Assembly (NCBI GenBank): GCA_963697975.1
Contig: OY969111.1
Location: 3,844,001-3,908,000 of the forward strand
Reading direction: 5' to 3'
Origin: QHXM01 sp963697975
GTDB lineage: Bacteria > Acidobacteriota > Blastocatellia > Pyrinomonadales > Pyrinomonadaceae
Length of the DNA: 64,000 nt
The notes under the pieces are model-generated. The model had not been told where the DNA came from. It searched no databases and saw nothing but the letters and a program-made list of their open reading frames with translations. The first letter of the stretch is position 1. Each line of letters opens with the position of its first letter. The position numbers and the translations under genes were made by a program. Positions 43,611 through 54,400 of this stretch are shown here, piece by piece.

Positions 43611-44528
43611 ATGCGAATCTGGCTCTCGAAAAACAGTGAAGTTCCGGTGCGCGAGCAACTAGCGACGCAGATTGTGCTGGGCATCGTCAGTTGGGATTTG
43701 AAGCCGGGACAGAAATTGCCCAGCACGCGGGAACTGGCGCGGCGTTTCAAGATTCACTCGAACACCGTCAGCGCCGCCTACCGCGATCTGGCCGAGCGCG
43801 GCTGGGTCGAGTTGCGCCGGGGCAGCGGCATCTACGTGCGCGAGCAGCGAAACGACGCGCCAGCAGACGCGGGGCTTGAGCTTGATCAGCTAATCAACGC
43901 GTTTCTACAGGCAGCGCGCGAGCATGGCTACTCGCTCGGCGAGATTCAGACGCACATCAAGCGCCTGCTCAAATTGCAGCCGCCCGACCACTTTCTCGTC
44001 ATCGAGTCGGACAAAGAACTGCGTGAGATTCTCATGGCAGAGATCAGGGAGGCGACCGCGTTTCGTGTCTCAGGCGCGACTCTGGAGGTTTGCGATAATG
44101 CGTCAATGCTCGCGGGCGCTCAGCCGGTCGCGTTCTACGGACAGGAAGGCGAGCGCGTCCGGGCGGCGCTTCCTCCGGGCACGACTTGCCTGATGCTTCA
44201 TGCGCGTTCCGTTCCAGACTCGATGCAGGGCAGAGAGCTTCCGCCGCCGGATGCGCTCGTGGCTGTCGTCTCACACTGGCCTGAATTCCTGCGCCGTGCG
44301 CGCACCATGCTCGTCGCCGCCGGAATCGATCCTAACTCTTTAAGCTCACGTGACGCGCGCGAGAGCGGCTGGCAGAGAGGCTTACGCTCCAGCGCTTTCG
44401 TCATCACCGACGCGCTCACCGCCGCACTTCTCCCCGACGGCTGCGATGTACGCGTCTTTCGCCTCATCGCCGATTCCTCACTTGCAGAATTACGTTTGCT
44501 TGTAGGACAGGCATTCCTGCCTGTCTAG
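43611..44528 (+). CDS. GntR family transcriptional regulator
   Basis: A 305-residue regulator. The N-terminal winged helix (about 1-75) has PVREQLATQIVLGIVSWDLKPG, LPSTRELARRFKIHSNTVSAAYRDL and GSGIYV, all GntR signatures. The C-terminal domain is short and not a full aminotransferase. The last residues (VGQAFLPV) and stop are encoded by the following palindrome. Confidence 0.85.
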   Translation: MRIWLSKNSEVPVREQLATQIVLGIVSWDLKPGQKLPSTRELARRFKIHSNTVSAAYRDLAERGWVELRRGSGIYVREQRNDAPADAGLELDQLINAFLQAAREHGYSLGEIQTHIKRLLKLQPPDHFLVIESDKELREILMAEIREATAFRVSGATLEVCDNASMLAGAQPVAFYGQEGERVRAALPPGTTCLMLHARSVPDSMQGRELPPPDALVAVVSHWPEFLRRARTMLVAAGIDPNSLSSRDARESGWQRGLRSSAFVITDALTAALLPDGCDVRVFRLIADSSLAELRLLVGQAFLPV

Positions 44529-44616
44529 CGTGCGTCAGCACGCTCATCAATATTCGCTAATGAATAAATATTCGCGCTCTCCGCGCTCAATGACAGACAG
44601 GAATGTCTGTCCTACG
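44501..44616. repeat. TAGGACAGGCATTCC palindrome
   Basis: The left arm TGTAGGACAGGCATTCCTG and the right arm CAGGAATGTCTGTCCTAC are nearly complementary, around a central GCGTGCGTCAGCACGC-containing part. It encodes the C-terminus of the GntR regulator. Confidence 0.85.
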
Positions 44617-44621
44617 AAATA

Positions 44622-47600
44622 TTACTTGACCACGAACTTCGTTGGCGCGACGATTGTGCGCGCTTCCGGGTTGTAGTAGTCGTAGAGCAGCGAGGGGGCG
44701 GTCTGTGCTGTCAGGCCGAAGCGCGGGCGAAACTTGAACTCAAACTTGGTTCCGTCGTAACGCGGCCAGAGATAGACGATGAGACGATCCGGCAGCACGT
44801 CGTAGCGGCTCAGATACCACCCGGAATTTTTCACCGCCAGTTCAAGCGAGGCTCGGTCAACGTCTGCCCCCGGCGGCAGCCCGATTTCGCCCAGCAGCAT
44901 TCCTCCATAGTTCCGCCCAAAGGCTTCGACCTTACACGTCACCTCTTCGTTAATGCTCAACTGATTTTTGCTGAAGCTCACCGCGAGACGCGGTGTGTTG
45001 CTCGTCGCGCTCGTGCCGTGCGCCGCCGGAGCGACAGACCAGGGCACGTAGAAGGTTGAGACCATCTGCGCCGACGCCAACTGCGACGCGCCGCCACGAC
45101 GAATCAAAATCTGATTGTCGCCGGTCGAGATAAACGGCGAGATGTCAATCATGATCGGATTATTCAGGCGACCCGGCGGGAGGGTGACTGAAGTAGCGGG
45201 TCGCCCGTTGATGATGATCTCGGCCTGCCCGCCCGCGCCCGTTCCGAGCGTCGTCCATGTGCCCGTCTCTTGCTTCGATAAAACCGCGATCATCGCATTG
45301 AGTACGTTGATGGTCGCTTGCGTCGAATGCCAGACGCCGTAGCGATCCTTCTGGCGAAGCAGGTAGAGCAGCGCACGATCAATCAATTGTGGAATGCGGA
45401 TTTCCGACTTCGGATTGGCCGGGGAAGAGTTTTCTACTCCGCAATCCGCATTCTGCAATCCGCAATATTTCGCCAGTGCCTGCAACGCCAGCGCGGTCGT
45501 CTCGATGCGCCCCGCCGTTCCCCAGCCATTAAAAGGCGTGCTCCCGTCGGATTCCCATGAGACAGTTCCATCCACATCGGCGTGAGCTGTAGCTCGCAAG
45601 CGGGCGATGGCGCGGCTCGCACCCGCCGTCTCGCCCGCGTCCATTGCCGCCAGAGCGTAGGAAGCGAACGTGTAAGGTTCATCCGCTTCCTCCATGTGGC
45701 GAGTGAGGTAGTCGAGCGCGTGCTTGAGCGCGAGTGAGGCCGAAGAAGGCTTTTGACCGGGTGCGGCCTGAGCAGTCCTCTGTTCGCCGCTCTTCGCTTC
45801 CACGCTCGCGATGACGCGGGCGATGTATGAGGTGAGGACAACGTTTGCGCGTGGGGTGTTTGTGTTTGAGCCGTAGCGTGTGGAGGCGGTAGTCCAACTG
45901 CCGTCCGGAAGTTGCTGCTTGATGAGAAAGTCGCGTGCGCCACTGATGACGGCTTCGTCAATTTGTAAATACTCGCGTGCGTCGCTCAGGAATCTGAGCG
46001 CGTAAGCGGAGAGCGCAAAGTCTGCGCTTTCGTTGCCGCCCCAGTAAGAAAAGCCTCCGCTGTCAACGCGGTAATTGAGCAGGCGCTTGTAGCCTTCCGA
46101 TAAATATCTTTGGGCTTTAGCGGTGACGGGTGAATCAACGCCTGCGCTCTTGTTGAAGCGGAGAATCATCAGGTTCGGATAGGTTGAAGAGATGGTCTGC
46201 TCGCCGCAGCCGTAGGGACGCACCAGAATGCCTTCGACGCTCTCCGTGACGTGCGCCATCAGGTTCGGGTAAATCTTCAACTCGCCGCGCAGCGATCCTT
46301 TAATCAACTCTGCGGGAATACTCATTTCGAGCGTGGTCGAATCTCCCAGAACCTGACTCGTCGTCAATGCTCTCTCTTCGCCGTCCGGGTGAACGCTGAT
46401 GGGTTTTTCGATGGCGTCACTCGCCGCGTTGCCAAGCGCTGTGATGCGTTGCTTGCCATCATTGACGGACCTGACGGCGCGAAAATCAAATGTCTCGCGC
46501 GAGGAATCGCCCGAAGCGACTTCCGTAAGCTTTCGTGCGGGACTGAGCAGCGCGAACCAGCTTTCGGGCTTGATCTGCAATTCAACCGCCTGCGATTTGT
46601 CCAGATAGTTTCTCAAGACCACCGGCAGTTGAATCTCGTCGCCTTCGGTCAGCACGCGCGGCGGGTCATGCTCGACGAAGAAAGGCTGAAAGGCGCGTAT
46701 CTCTTTTTCGACGATGCCGACTTCGCCGTCTACGGTCGAGCCGATGACCGCCATCTTCCACGTCGTGATGTTGTCGGCCAGCTTGAAATCAAGCTGCGCT
46801 CGTCCCTGCGCGTTCGTTTCAAGCGAGGGTTGCCAGACGAGAGTTTCAGGAAAATATTCGCGCAGGCGCGGCGTTGACGTTTGGCGGGAGATGGAGACCA
46901 CACCCGACTTGAGCATTGCCAGTTGGTTGAAATTACGACCATTGATCGGCAGCTCAGTTATCTGCCTCGGCGCGACCGTGTTTTGCACGCCATCCACGGT
47001 ATAGCTTTGACTGCCGGTAATCGTTACAGTTTCGCTGACAGCGGCCAGACTTAGCTGGCCGTCAACCCGGGTAATGTTTGACGAGCGAACCGGCGTTTGT
47101 TCAATCACATAGGTGGAAAATCCCGAAGCCTCGATGCGCACGATGTAGAAACCGGCGGGCAGATTACGCAGGATGAAACGGCCTTCATCATCGGTGGTCG
47201 CTTCATAAACCGCAGAGCTTGCCGCATGCGTGGCTGTGACTTTAGCGTTCGGGACAGCCCCATCTGCCGGGTCGGTGATCGTGCCCATGATTGCGCCGCT
47301 CGATCCTGTGAGCGTGGCCGTCATGCTCATTTGTGAAGACCGTTGACCCTTGCTGATTGACGCCATCTCACTGCGCGAGAGCGCGGCCACGTCGAAATCG
47401 TCTGCGGTCGCCGGTTTTCCGTCAGCGCCGACGCTTCGCACGCGCAATAAATTGTTGGGCTGCGTCAGCGGCGAAATCTCCCTGCCTTGCTTCTTCGCCT
47501 CTTCATACGTCGAATAGGTTTGAATCGTGAACGGAGCAACAAAGCGCGAATCGTTGGAGAAGGCGACGTAATAGTTCCGTCCCCAGGGGTCGCGCTGGTC

Positions 47601-50600
47601 TTCCGGGTAAAGCTGCGTTTTATCAAGCGCCGAGCGCAACTCCCTTTCGTTCTGCGGAAAGAGGCCGGTCAGCCTGAGATGGTTGGCGAGCGCCGTGCTC
47701 AGCTCCGTCCGTTTCTCAAAAAAGTAATCGGCGAAAGAAGTCCAGACTGTGAAGTCGTCTGAAGAGGCTTCCTTGCTCGTCTCGAATTTTCCATTCGGCC
47801 CGCCGCTTTTGACTACGACGGTAAAGTTTGTGCCGCTGATGCCGAACTCAAGCGCGTAAGGCTTGCCCCAACGGTCGCGCTGCGTGCCGAAATCCGTGCC
47901 GCTGCCGAGAAGCTCGCTTTTGATTGTCACCGCATCGTGGATGTAACCGCTCGTGCGCTTGTGATACTGCTCGACCGTGCGGTTGAGTGTTTCGCCAAGC
48001 GGACGAAAGTAAGGCCAGACCATGCGTGTGGCGATAAAATCATCGTCCGTGTCGAATCGCTTGTCTGCTCCGGCGCTCGCTATCTTCATCACGTCCAACT
48101 CGCGCTCCGTGTTGAAGGATGCGCGAAACGGCGTGCCCCAGGGGTCTCGCTGCTGATTAAAGTCCAACTCCGCAACACCCAGCAGGCGATGCAGGCTCGC
48201 TTCATCTCGCGGATACTCCATCTTGCTCGCGTAGTGCGCGGCCAGAGCATCCTCCGTCGGTTTGACCTGACGGGTGATGAGCTTTGAGAAAATCTCGCGT
48301 TGATCAAGAGAATATTCGTGACCGCCGAAGATGTGCGGAGAGTAGCCGCCGCCGCGCAGCATAATCTCAGCCACAAGCTCCATGCCTTCAGGCACGGGTT
48401 TGGAAAGGTCTAACTTAGAGAAATCCCTTCCGCTCAGCCCTGATAGCGCTCCTTCATAACCGCTCAGGCTGTTGTAGGCATCGTAAAAACCGTAGCGAGC
48501 GCCGAACTCGCGGTCGGTGCGTGCGCGTTCTTCGATTGCTTTATCGAACACGACGACACCGAGCGCGCTTTCAAGCGTTCGCCCCAGCGGGTCGCGCACG
48601 GTGAAATCCGCGTGCGCCTCTTCGCCCGGCTTGTAAGTTGATTGATCGAGCCGCACGTCCAGTTTGAGATCGCGCTCGCGTGGATAAGACACGCTGCGCG
48701 TGGCGGAAGGTATATCGTATCTGCTCTCAGAGGCTGCGCCGGAGTAAGAGTAGGCCGTAATCGTTACGGTGTCCCTGAACGCTTTGTTGTAGGGCACGGT
48801 GAGAACGGCGCGACCGTTGTGTACCTGGACAATCTGCGACTGAATTACGACCGGGCCTTGCCATGCGTCAACGACCACTGTCATCTCAGGCTCACTCGCC
48901 GCAATCTCCGTCGCGATTGCTTCGCCCGGACGATAGAGCGTCTTGTTGGTAGTGAGACGAATGACGGGGCGGTTGCTGTACCAGAAGCTGTTGGTCTGGC
49001 GACCCGATGCGCCTTTGCCGTCGTGCGCGAGGAAAGTGAGCGTCGCTTCGCTCTCTTCCTTTGATTCTCTGGACAAAGCCAGATTGCTAACTTTGGCGAC
49101 GCCGTATCGGTTCGTTTTGATTGTTCGCAAAGGTTGCTCAAGGAAGCTGACCGAGGACCGCGATGGATTAGTGGAAGTGATGCTCTCGTTAATCGTCACT
49201 TCACACGGGGCGGGAGCGCCATTGGCGTAGTAGGTTGAAAGATAAAACTGCAAGGGGAAATCTCTGGCCTGATGAGACCCGTCTTCAATCAGGTAGACGT
49301 GAATCGCGCTCTTGGTGAGACGTAGCTCAAAGCGCCGCTGCTCGGTCCGATTCGTCGTCGGGTCTGTGAAATAGGCCGCGTAAGAAAGGTCACGATAGCG
49401 CGAGTAGTCTTCACCGCGCAGCGCATTATGCTCTTTTGAGAAATCAATGTGCACGAGATATGCGCCCTGCTCGTTTGTCTCTCCCTCGTACTTTTCCGCC
49501 TCTTCCGCGTCCCACTCCTGCTCCTCATAGTTCCAACGGCGCTCGGTCTCGCGCACGACGCGAACGTGGCCGCGCTTGACCGGCTGCCCGAAGAGATAAT
49601 CGGCGCGGACCTCGACCGTCGCATTCTGTCCGGGCAGATAGTAGGGAAGGTCCGGCTTGACCTGGACTGCGAAATTCGGAATCTCGTAGCGACTGATCTT
49701 GACGGTGGCGGTGCCTTCCGCGTCGTCGCCATCGTTGTCCATCTCGATTTTGAGATTGTAGTCGCCGAGTTTGATGTTGTCTGGAATCGTCCAATCCGCG
49801 CTGGCGATGCCAAAGCGCGAGGTCTTGAGTTCGATGCTGAAGACGGTCTGATTCGTCGGGTCTTTAATCTCAAGCGTGGCTTCGCCGTCACTGATGGCGC
49901 GCTTTGACGAATCGAACACGAGCGCGCGTGAATGCAACACCTGTCCGGGCTGATAAAGCGGCTTGTCCGTGCTGATGAGGATTTGCGCGTCGCGATCAAT
50001 CTCAATGTCCGTGTCGGCGTCTTCGACCAGAGTGCCGCGACGCGCGACGACTTCCAATTCGAGGCTATCCTCGCCTTCGAGTTTTCGCGGCAAATCGAAA
50101 TCCAGCGACGCGTAGCCATTGGCGTCCGTGACGCCCGAAACTTTGATGTCCTCTGGCAGGTTGTCGCTGTCGAAATCAATTTTGGCTTCGACCTGAACGC
50201 CTTTGACCGGGCGCGACGTGACCGGATGAATGGTGCGGATTTGTGCGCGATAGCGCGTTCCTTCGCGCGCCTTCTCCGGCGCGGTGACGCTGAGTTGGAA
50301 AATGTCCGGCGTGATTTCCGACAGCGAGACGATGCCTTCGACCCGTTCATTCGTCGCCGCTTCGGATGATGAGAGCGGAGTGATGATATAGCGCAGGCGA
50401 TACCAGAGCATCTCGTTGCGCTCGCTCTCGTTCATGCCTGTGAGTTGCAGCGGCAAAGGAATCATGAGCGCCGCGTTGCCGTGCTTGATAGTCTGATCGC
50501 GCTCGGCCACGATCACGAGCTTGCCCTGCGGGTCGAGCACTTCCAGCCGGACACGCGCCGGAAAGGCTTGTCCCGTCGGATTCTCTATGGCGAGCGAGAC

Positions 50601-50741
50601 GTTCGTTTGCTTGTCTTCAAGCAGAAGCTTCGTGCTGGCTTCGTTGACACGTAAGGTTGTGCTGGCTGACGAGAGTTGAGAAAGGAGCAGGGAGACTGAG
50701 CAAAGGCAAAAGAGAACGATGACCCAGCTTCGATGTCGCAT
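44622..50741 (-). CDS. Alpha-2-macroglobulin-family protein with inserted domains
   Basis: A 2039-residue secreted protein with a signal peptide (1-26). Residues about 28-780 form several macroglobulin (MG) domains. Then come three similar segments of about 90 residues (around 864, 953 and 1046) with RDPWGTPF, RDRWGKPY and RDPWGRNY, resembling the C-terminal part of GspG pseudopilins. A carboxypeptidase-regulatory-like domain (about 1150-1240: GTITDPADGAVPNAKV) and an Oar-like plug segment (ELPINGRNFNQLAML) follow. Then the A2M domain (TLVWQPSLETNAQGRAQL) with the thioester motif YGCGEQ, Cys1512, and the thioester-containing and receptor-like C-terminal domains. Likely a protease-trapping envelope protein. 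Confidence 0.9.
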   Translation of the reverse strand: MRHRSWVIVLFCLCSVSLLLSQLSSASTTLRVNEASTKLLLEDKQTNVSLAIENPTGQAFPARVRLEVLDPQGKLVIVAERDQTIKHGNAALMIPLPLQLTGMNESERNEMLWYRLRYIITPLSSSEAATNERVEGIVSLSEITPDIFQLSVTAPEKAREGTRYRAQIRTIHPVTSRPVKGVQVEAKIDFDSDNLPEDIKVSGVTDANGYASLDFDLPRKLEGEDSLELEVVARRGTLVEDADTDIEIDRDAQILISTDKPLYQPGQVLHSRALVFDSSKRAISDGEATLEIKDPTNQTVFSIELKTSRFGIASADWTIPDNIKLGDYNLKIEMDNDGDDAEGTATVKISRYEIPNFAVQVKPDLPYYLPGQNATVEVRADYLFGQPVKRGHVRVVRETERRWNYEEQEWDAEEAEKYEGETNEQGAYLVHIDFSKEHNALRGEDYSRYRDLSYAAYFTDPTTNRTEQRRFELRLTKSAIHVYLIEDGSHQARDFPLQFYLSTYYANGAPAPCEVTINESITSTNPSRSSVSFLEQPLRTIKTNRYGVAKVSNLALSRESKEESEATLTFLAHDGKGASGRQTNSFWYSNRPVIRLTTNKTLYRPGEAIATEIAASEPEMTVVVDAWQGPVVIQSQIVQVHNGRAVLTVPYNKAFRDTVTITAYSYSGAASESRYDIPSATRSVSYPRERDLKLDVRLDQSTYKPGEEAHADFTVRDPLGRTLESALGVVVFDKAIEERARTDREFGARYGFYDAYNSLSGYEGALSGLSGRDFSKLDLSKPVPEGMELVAEIMLRGGGYSPHIFGGHEYSLDQREIFSKLITRQVKPTEDALAAHYASKMEYPRDEASLHRLLGVAELDFNQQRDPWGTPFRASFNTERELDVMKIASAGADKRFDTDDDFIATRMVWPYFRPLGETLNRTVEQYHKRTSGYIHDAVTIKSELLGSGTDFGTQRDRWGKPYALEFGISGTNFTVVVKSGGPNGKFETSKEASSDDFTVWTSFADYFFEKRTELSTALANHLRLTGLFPQNERELRSALDKTQLYPEDQRDPWGRNYYVAFSNDSRFVAPFTIQTYSTYEEAKKQGREISPLTQPNNLLRVRSVGADGKPATADDFDVAALSRSEMASISKGQRSSQMSMTATLTGSSGAIMGTITDPADGAVPNAKVTATHAASSAVYEATTDDEGRFILRNLPAGFYIVRIEASGFSTYVIEQTPVRSSNITRVDGQLSLAAVSETVTITGSQSYTVDGVQNTVAPRQITELPINGRNFNQLAMLKSGVVSISRQTSTPRLREYFPETLVWQPSLETNAQGRAQLDFKLADNITTWKMAVIGSTVDGEVGIVEKEIRAFQPFFVEHDPPRVLTEGDEIQLPVVLRNYLDKSQAVELQIKPESWFALLSPARKLTEVASGDSSRETFDFRAVRSVNDGKQRITALGNAASDAIEKPISVHPDGEERALTTSQVLGDSTTLEMSIPAELIKGSLRGELKIYPNLMAHVTESVEGILVRPYGCGEQTISSTYPNLMILRFNKSAGVDSPVTAKAQRYLSEGYKRLLNYRVDSGGFSYWGGNESADFALSAYALRFLSDAREYLQIDEAVISGARDFLIKQQLPDGSWTTASTRYGSNTNTPRANVVLTSYIARVIASVEAKSGEQRTAQAAPGQKPSSASLALKHALDYLTRHMEEADEPYTFASYALAAMDAGETAGASRAIARLRATAHADVDGTVSWESDGSTPFNGWGTAGRIETTALALQALAKYCGLQNADCGVENSSPANPKSEIRIPQLIDRALLYLLRQKDRYGVWHSTQATINVLNAMIAVLSKQETGTWTTLGTGAGGQAEIIINGRPATSVTLPPGRLNNPIMIDISPFISTGDNQILIRRGGASQLASAQMVSTFYVPWSVAPAAHGTSATSNTPRLAVSFSKNQLSINEEVTCKVEAFGRNYGGMLLGEIGLPPGADVDRASLELAVKNSGWYLSRYDVLPDRLIVYLWPRYDGTKFEFKFRPRFGLTAQTAPSLLYDYYNPEARTIVAPTKFVVK

Positions 50742-51054
50742 CGAGGACCTCCTGTGTGATGAGCAGGAATGCAGACAAACGTGGGCCTGGGGAGTAGCTC
50801 CTCATTATCTTACTTTTGATTATGCAAATCGCAGACCTCTTGCGAGAAGTCTTCGGATTTGCGGCTGAGATGCGCGCCTACAGCTTTCGAGTTGTTAAGA
50901 GAAGGGAATTTATTTCCGAAAAATTGGATGATAGCCAAAGTTTCGTTTAAAAGTCTCAAGCCGGAGATGCCCGGACGACGCGGCCTGGACTATACTCTTA
51001 AGCAGTCGTCGCAGGACATTCTCGCCCGGTCAACATTTGAAGGAGGGCTATCAT
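50742..51054. other. Divergent region, about 310 bp
   Basis: No gene is seen. It separates the A2M gene (minus) and the VOC gene (plus). A TATACT near 50993 could be a -10 for the VOC gene without a clear -35. Confidence 0.35.
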
Positions 51055-51432
51055 TTGAACATTCGGATCAAGAGATTAGATCACGTCCAGCTTTGCATTC
51101 CCATCGGCGAGGAAGAGAAGGCGCGGGAATTTTACACACGCGTGCTGGGCCTCGAAGAGATCGAAAAGCCGGATGCCTTGAAGCCGAACGGCGGTCTCTG
51201 GTTCAGGATGGCAGACATCCAACTGCACATCGGCACGGAAGACGTGCAGGGCAAATCAAAACGTCATCCGGCATTCGAGGTCGAAGATTTAGAGGGAATC
51301 AGGGAGTATTTGCGCGGGCAAAATGTCCAAACTAAAGACGAGACCGCTGTCCCCGGAATTAACAGGTTCTCTTTCTTCGATCCGTTCGGCAATAGAATCG
51401 AGTTTATGGAGAAGACAAACTTGCAAGGCTAG
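51055..51432 (+). CDS. VOC superfamily (glyoxalase-like) protein
   Basis: A 125-residue protein starting at a TTG (51055) 7 bases after AAGGAGGG. Pattern: RLDHVQLCIP with the first metal His (about 8), EKAREFYTRVLGLEEIEKP, DIQLHIGTED and the C-terminal FFDPFGNRIEFME with the last Glu ligand. The metal-dependent reaction is not known. Confidence 0.88.
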   Translation: MNIRIKRLDHVQLCIPIGEEEKAREFYTRVLGLEEIEKPDALKPNGGLWFRMADIQLHIGTEDVQGKSKRHPAFEVEDLEGIREYLRGQNVQTKDETAVPGINRFSFFDPFGNRIEFMEKTNLQG

Positions 51433-54400
51433 GTTTCGGCAGCGGAATCTTTAACCGCGTTCGCTTTGCAAAGCGTAAACTGTGTCCCGCCGCCTTTGCG
51501 GTTTTTCCAGTTGACTTCAGCTTCAATCAAACTGGCGCGCGCGCGAATGTTGGCTAGCCCGCGTCCCTGTTTGGTTTTCCTCGTCTTCGGATCAAAATCG
51601 CGCCCGTCGTCTTCGAGCGTGAGAAGAAACTCTCCCTCGTCCGAGGTCTTGACGACGAGGCGTGCGCGTGTGGCGGCGGCGTGGCGCGCGAGATTGCTGA
51701 CGGCTTCCTGCACGATGCGGTAAATCTGCATCTGTGTCGCGCGTGAGAAATTAATCCGTTCATCCAAACCCTCGTCTGCAACAAACTCATACTCAAACTT
51801 GCGCTCCGGCGGCGAATGTGTGACGGCGTTCGAGAGCGCCCATTCGAGCGCGGCGCTAAATCCTACGTTTTCCAGCACTGACGGACTCAAATCTTCGCAG
51901 ATGCGCCGAATCTCGTTTGAGATTGACTCAATCTCCGAGCGAAAGACCGCCGGGGTAGCAGGCGACGGTTCACCCGCTGCCTCGCCGTCTGCGGGCAATT
52001 GGTCCGTCAGCATCAGGAGATGGCGCAGGTCTGCGAGCGTTTGATCGTGGAGGTCGCGCGAGATGCGGCGGCGCTCGGCTTCGGTTTCGTTGGCGAGTTG
52101 CATGCGCGCATCTGCAAGCTGGCGGTTCGTGTCTTTGAGCGCCGTGCCTGTGCGCGCCAGCCTGCGGTTCTGCCTGTAGCCCCACCATAGCGCGACGAGC
52201 GCGAGCACCAGCAGCACCGAGAGCAAGGCGGTCGTTCGCGGAAACGGAGCGCCCGCGACCTTGAACCCAAAAGCCAAAGGCTCAGATGCCACCAAATCTT
52301 TCGAGAAGGCGCGTGCCGACACTCTATAATTGCCGGGCTTGAGACTCTCCATCGTAAACTGCGCGTCGTGAGAGAACTTCTGTTTGATGACACGCCCCTC
52401 CGCATCGTAGAGCAGAAAGGCATATTGAAATTGTTCTGGGTAGGTGCGGCTGCTCGTTGCGGTCACGTCGAGCAGGAGACTGTTCTGCGGGTATTCGAGG
52501 TTGAGGCCGGTGCGAAGTTCGTCCAGTTGATGTATGCGTTGGCCGATGATGCGCGTCGGGCTAAGCACGGGAGGGCGCTTTCCCGGAGTGTAGCGCGCGA
52601 CGCCGCGATTCGTCCCGATGAGGAGCATTTCATTTGTGTTGTCTGCCGGGACAGGCAGGACGGCAAAGGCGCTCTGCGACGGTAAGCCCTGCTCGGCGTC
52701 CAATCGAGAGACGACCGCGCCCAACTGGTCGTTCATCAAGACCCTGAGCAGTCCGCCTCCGGCGGTCGCGCACCACACGCTCGCGGAAGATGAATCATTG
52801 GTGGTGGCGACAACGCTCCGCGCGTCCAGCCCCGGCACTATCTCTTTCAATTCTCCCGCGTGATAAAGGTAGAGGCCGCGCGCGGAGGCGAACCAGAGAT
52901 AATCTTTGCCCCCATCGTCAATTGACCAGACGGCGCTGCCTTTCAGTTTTTCAAGCGCAGGGACAGTCTTGACCTCGCGGCCATCGAAGACGAAAGCGCC
53001 GGAAAGCGCCGTGCCGATCCAGAGACGCCCGCTTTTGTCTGCGCGAAGATGGACGACCTCGCGCTCCTGCGCGCTCGCTTTACCAGTGGGCCAGATGAGC
53101 GTGCGGTTATCTCCGTCAAGCCGTTCGACGCCGCGCCCGAATGTCCCTATGTAGATTTCACCCTGAAACTGCGCGAGGGAGCGCACGCTGTCGCTTGCTT
53201 CTGCGTTCATTGCTGCGATTCGGGTCAGGCGCAGACCAGCCCGGTTCTCGCCCACAGGCTTCTCACTGCGATAAAGGCCGACACCTGCGCCAACCAGCAC
53301 ACGCCCCCTTTTGTCTTCGGCAATCGCATAGACGGGACTTTGAGACAAATCTGGAATAGGCGACCAATCAGATGATGCGCGATCGTAAATAAACAGCCCG
53401 CGATTCGTGCCCGCCAGAAGCTGGCCGTCCGTAGTTTGAAAGAGCGTGCGAACGAAGTTGCTCTCCGGTTGCACGGAGATGTTTTCGACGCGCGGCGCGT
53501 GCGGGTCGTAGCGGCAAACGCCCCTGTCCGTGCCGAACCAGACGACCTCTTCACGGTCAACGAAGATGGCATAGACGTGATCGGAACGAAGCCCGCCCGC
53601 CGTTCCTTCAAACGTAAATCGCTCGATGAGCCGCGATGAACCATCGTAATGAAACACGCCGCGTCCATCCGTGCCGACCCACATATCTTCATGCGCGCCC
53701 GCACGCAGGGACGGCACCATGCCCAGGCCCGCCCCCGTTTTCACAGGACGCAAAGCATCACGGGCCTCGTAAAGCCCGCTGTCGTCGGCTTTGGCCTTCG
53801 CGCCGTACCAGAGTGCGCCGCGAGCATCCATCTCAAGCGCCTCGACAAAGAAAGGGCGCGGGGCGCTTCGTATCTCGCTGACCTCGCCGTTCTTAATCGC
53901 AATCACTCCGCGACTACGTGTACCGATGTAAAGCACGCCGTCTTTCATCGCCAAGCTGGTCAGATTGAGCGCGCCCGGACGCTCAAAGTCTGCGCTCGTC
54001 AGAGGCTTTTCGGGAATGGTCCTAACGCTGAAGGAATTGTCGGCGTTTGTTAGGCAATCGAAGATGATGCCCTGAAGACTGGCGAGAATTGCGCGCCCGC
54101 GCTCCGGCGTGATGATGCTGGTGATGGTGTTGCCTGCCGTCTCTTTGAGATAGCGAAACTCGCCATCGACGAGCGCGCCAGCGCCGTCTTCCGTCCCGAC
54201 CCAGAGCGCGCCATTCTCGTCTACTTTGAGCGCGAGGATGTGCTTTGACATCAAGCCTTCAATCGTTATCGCTTCGGTACGTCGCCCGTCATATTTGGCC
54301 AGTCCGCCGTCAGTGCCAAACCACATCGCGCCGTCTCTGTCCTGAGCAACCGCGCGCACGCGATCAGAGGGCAGGCCGTGAAAGAGCGTGACCGCGCCCC

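Noticed and set aside
49289..50350. 353-codon minus-strand frame, Arg/Ser-rich
   Set aside because: A shifted-frame shadow within the A2M gene; the composition is the usual artefact of a G+C-rich gene read out of frame.
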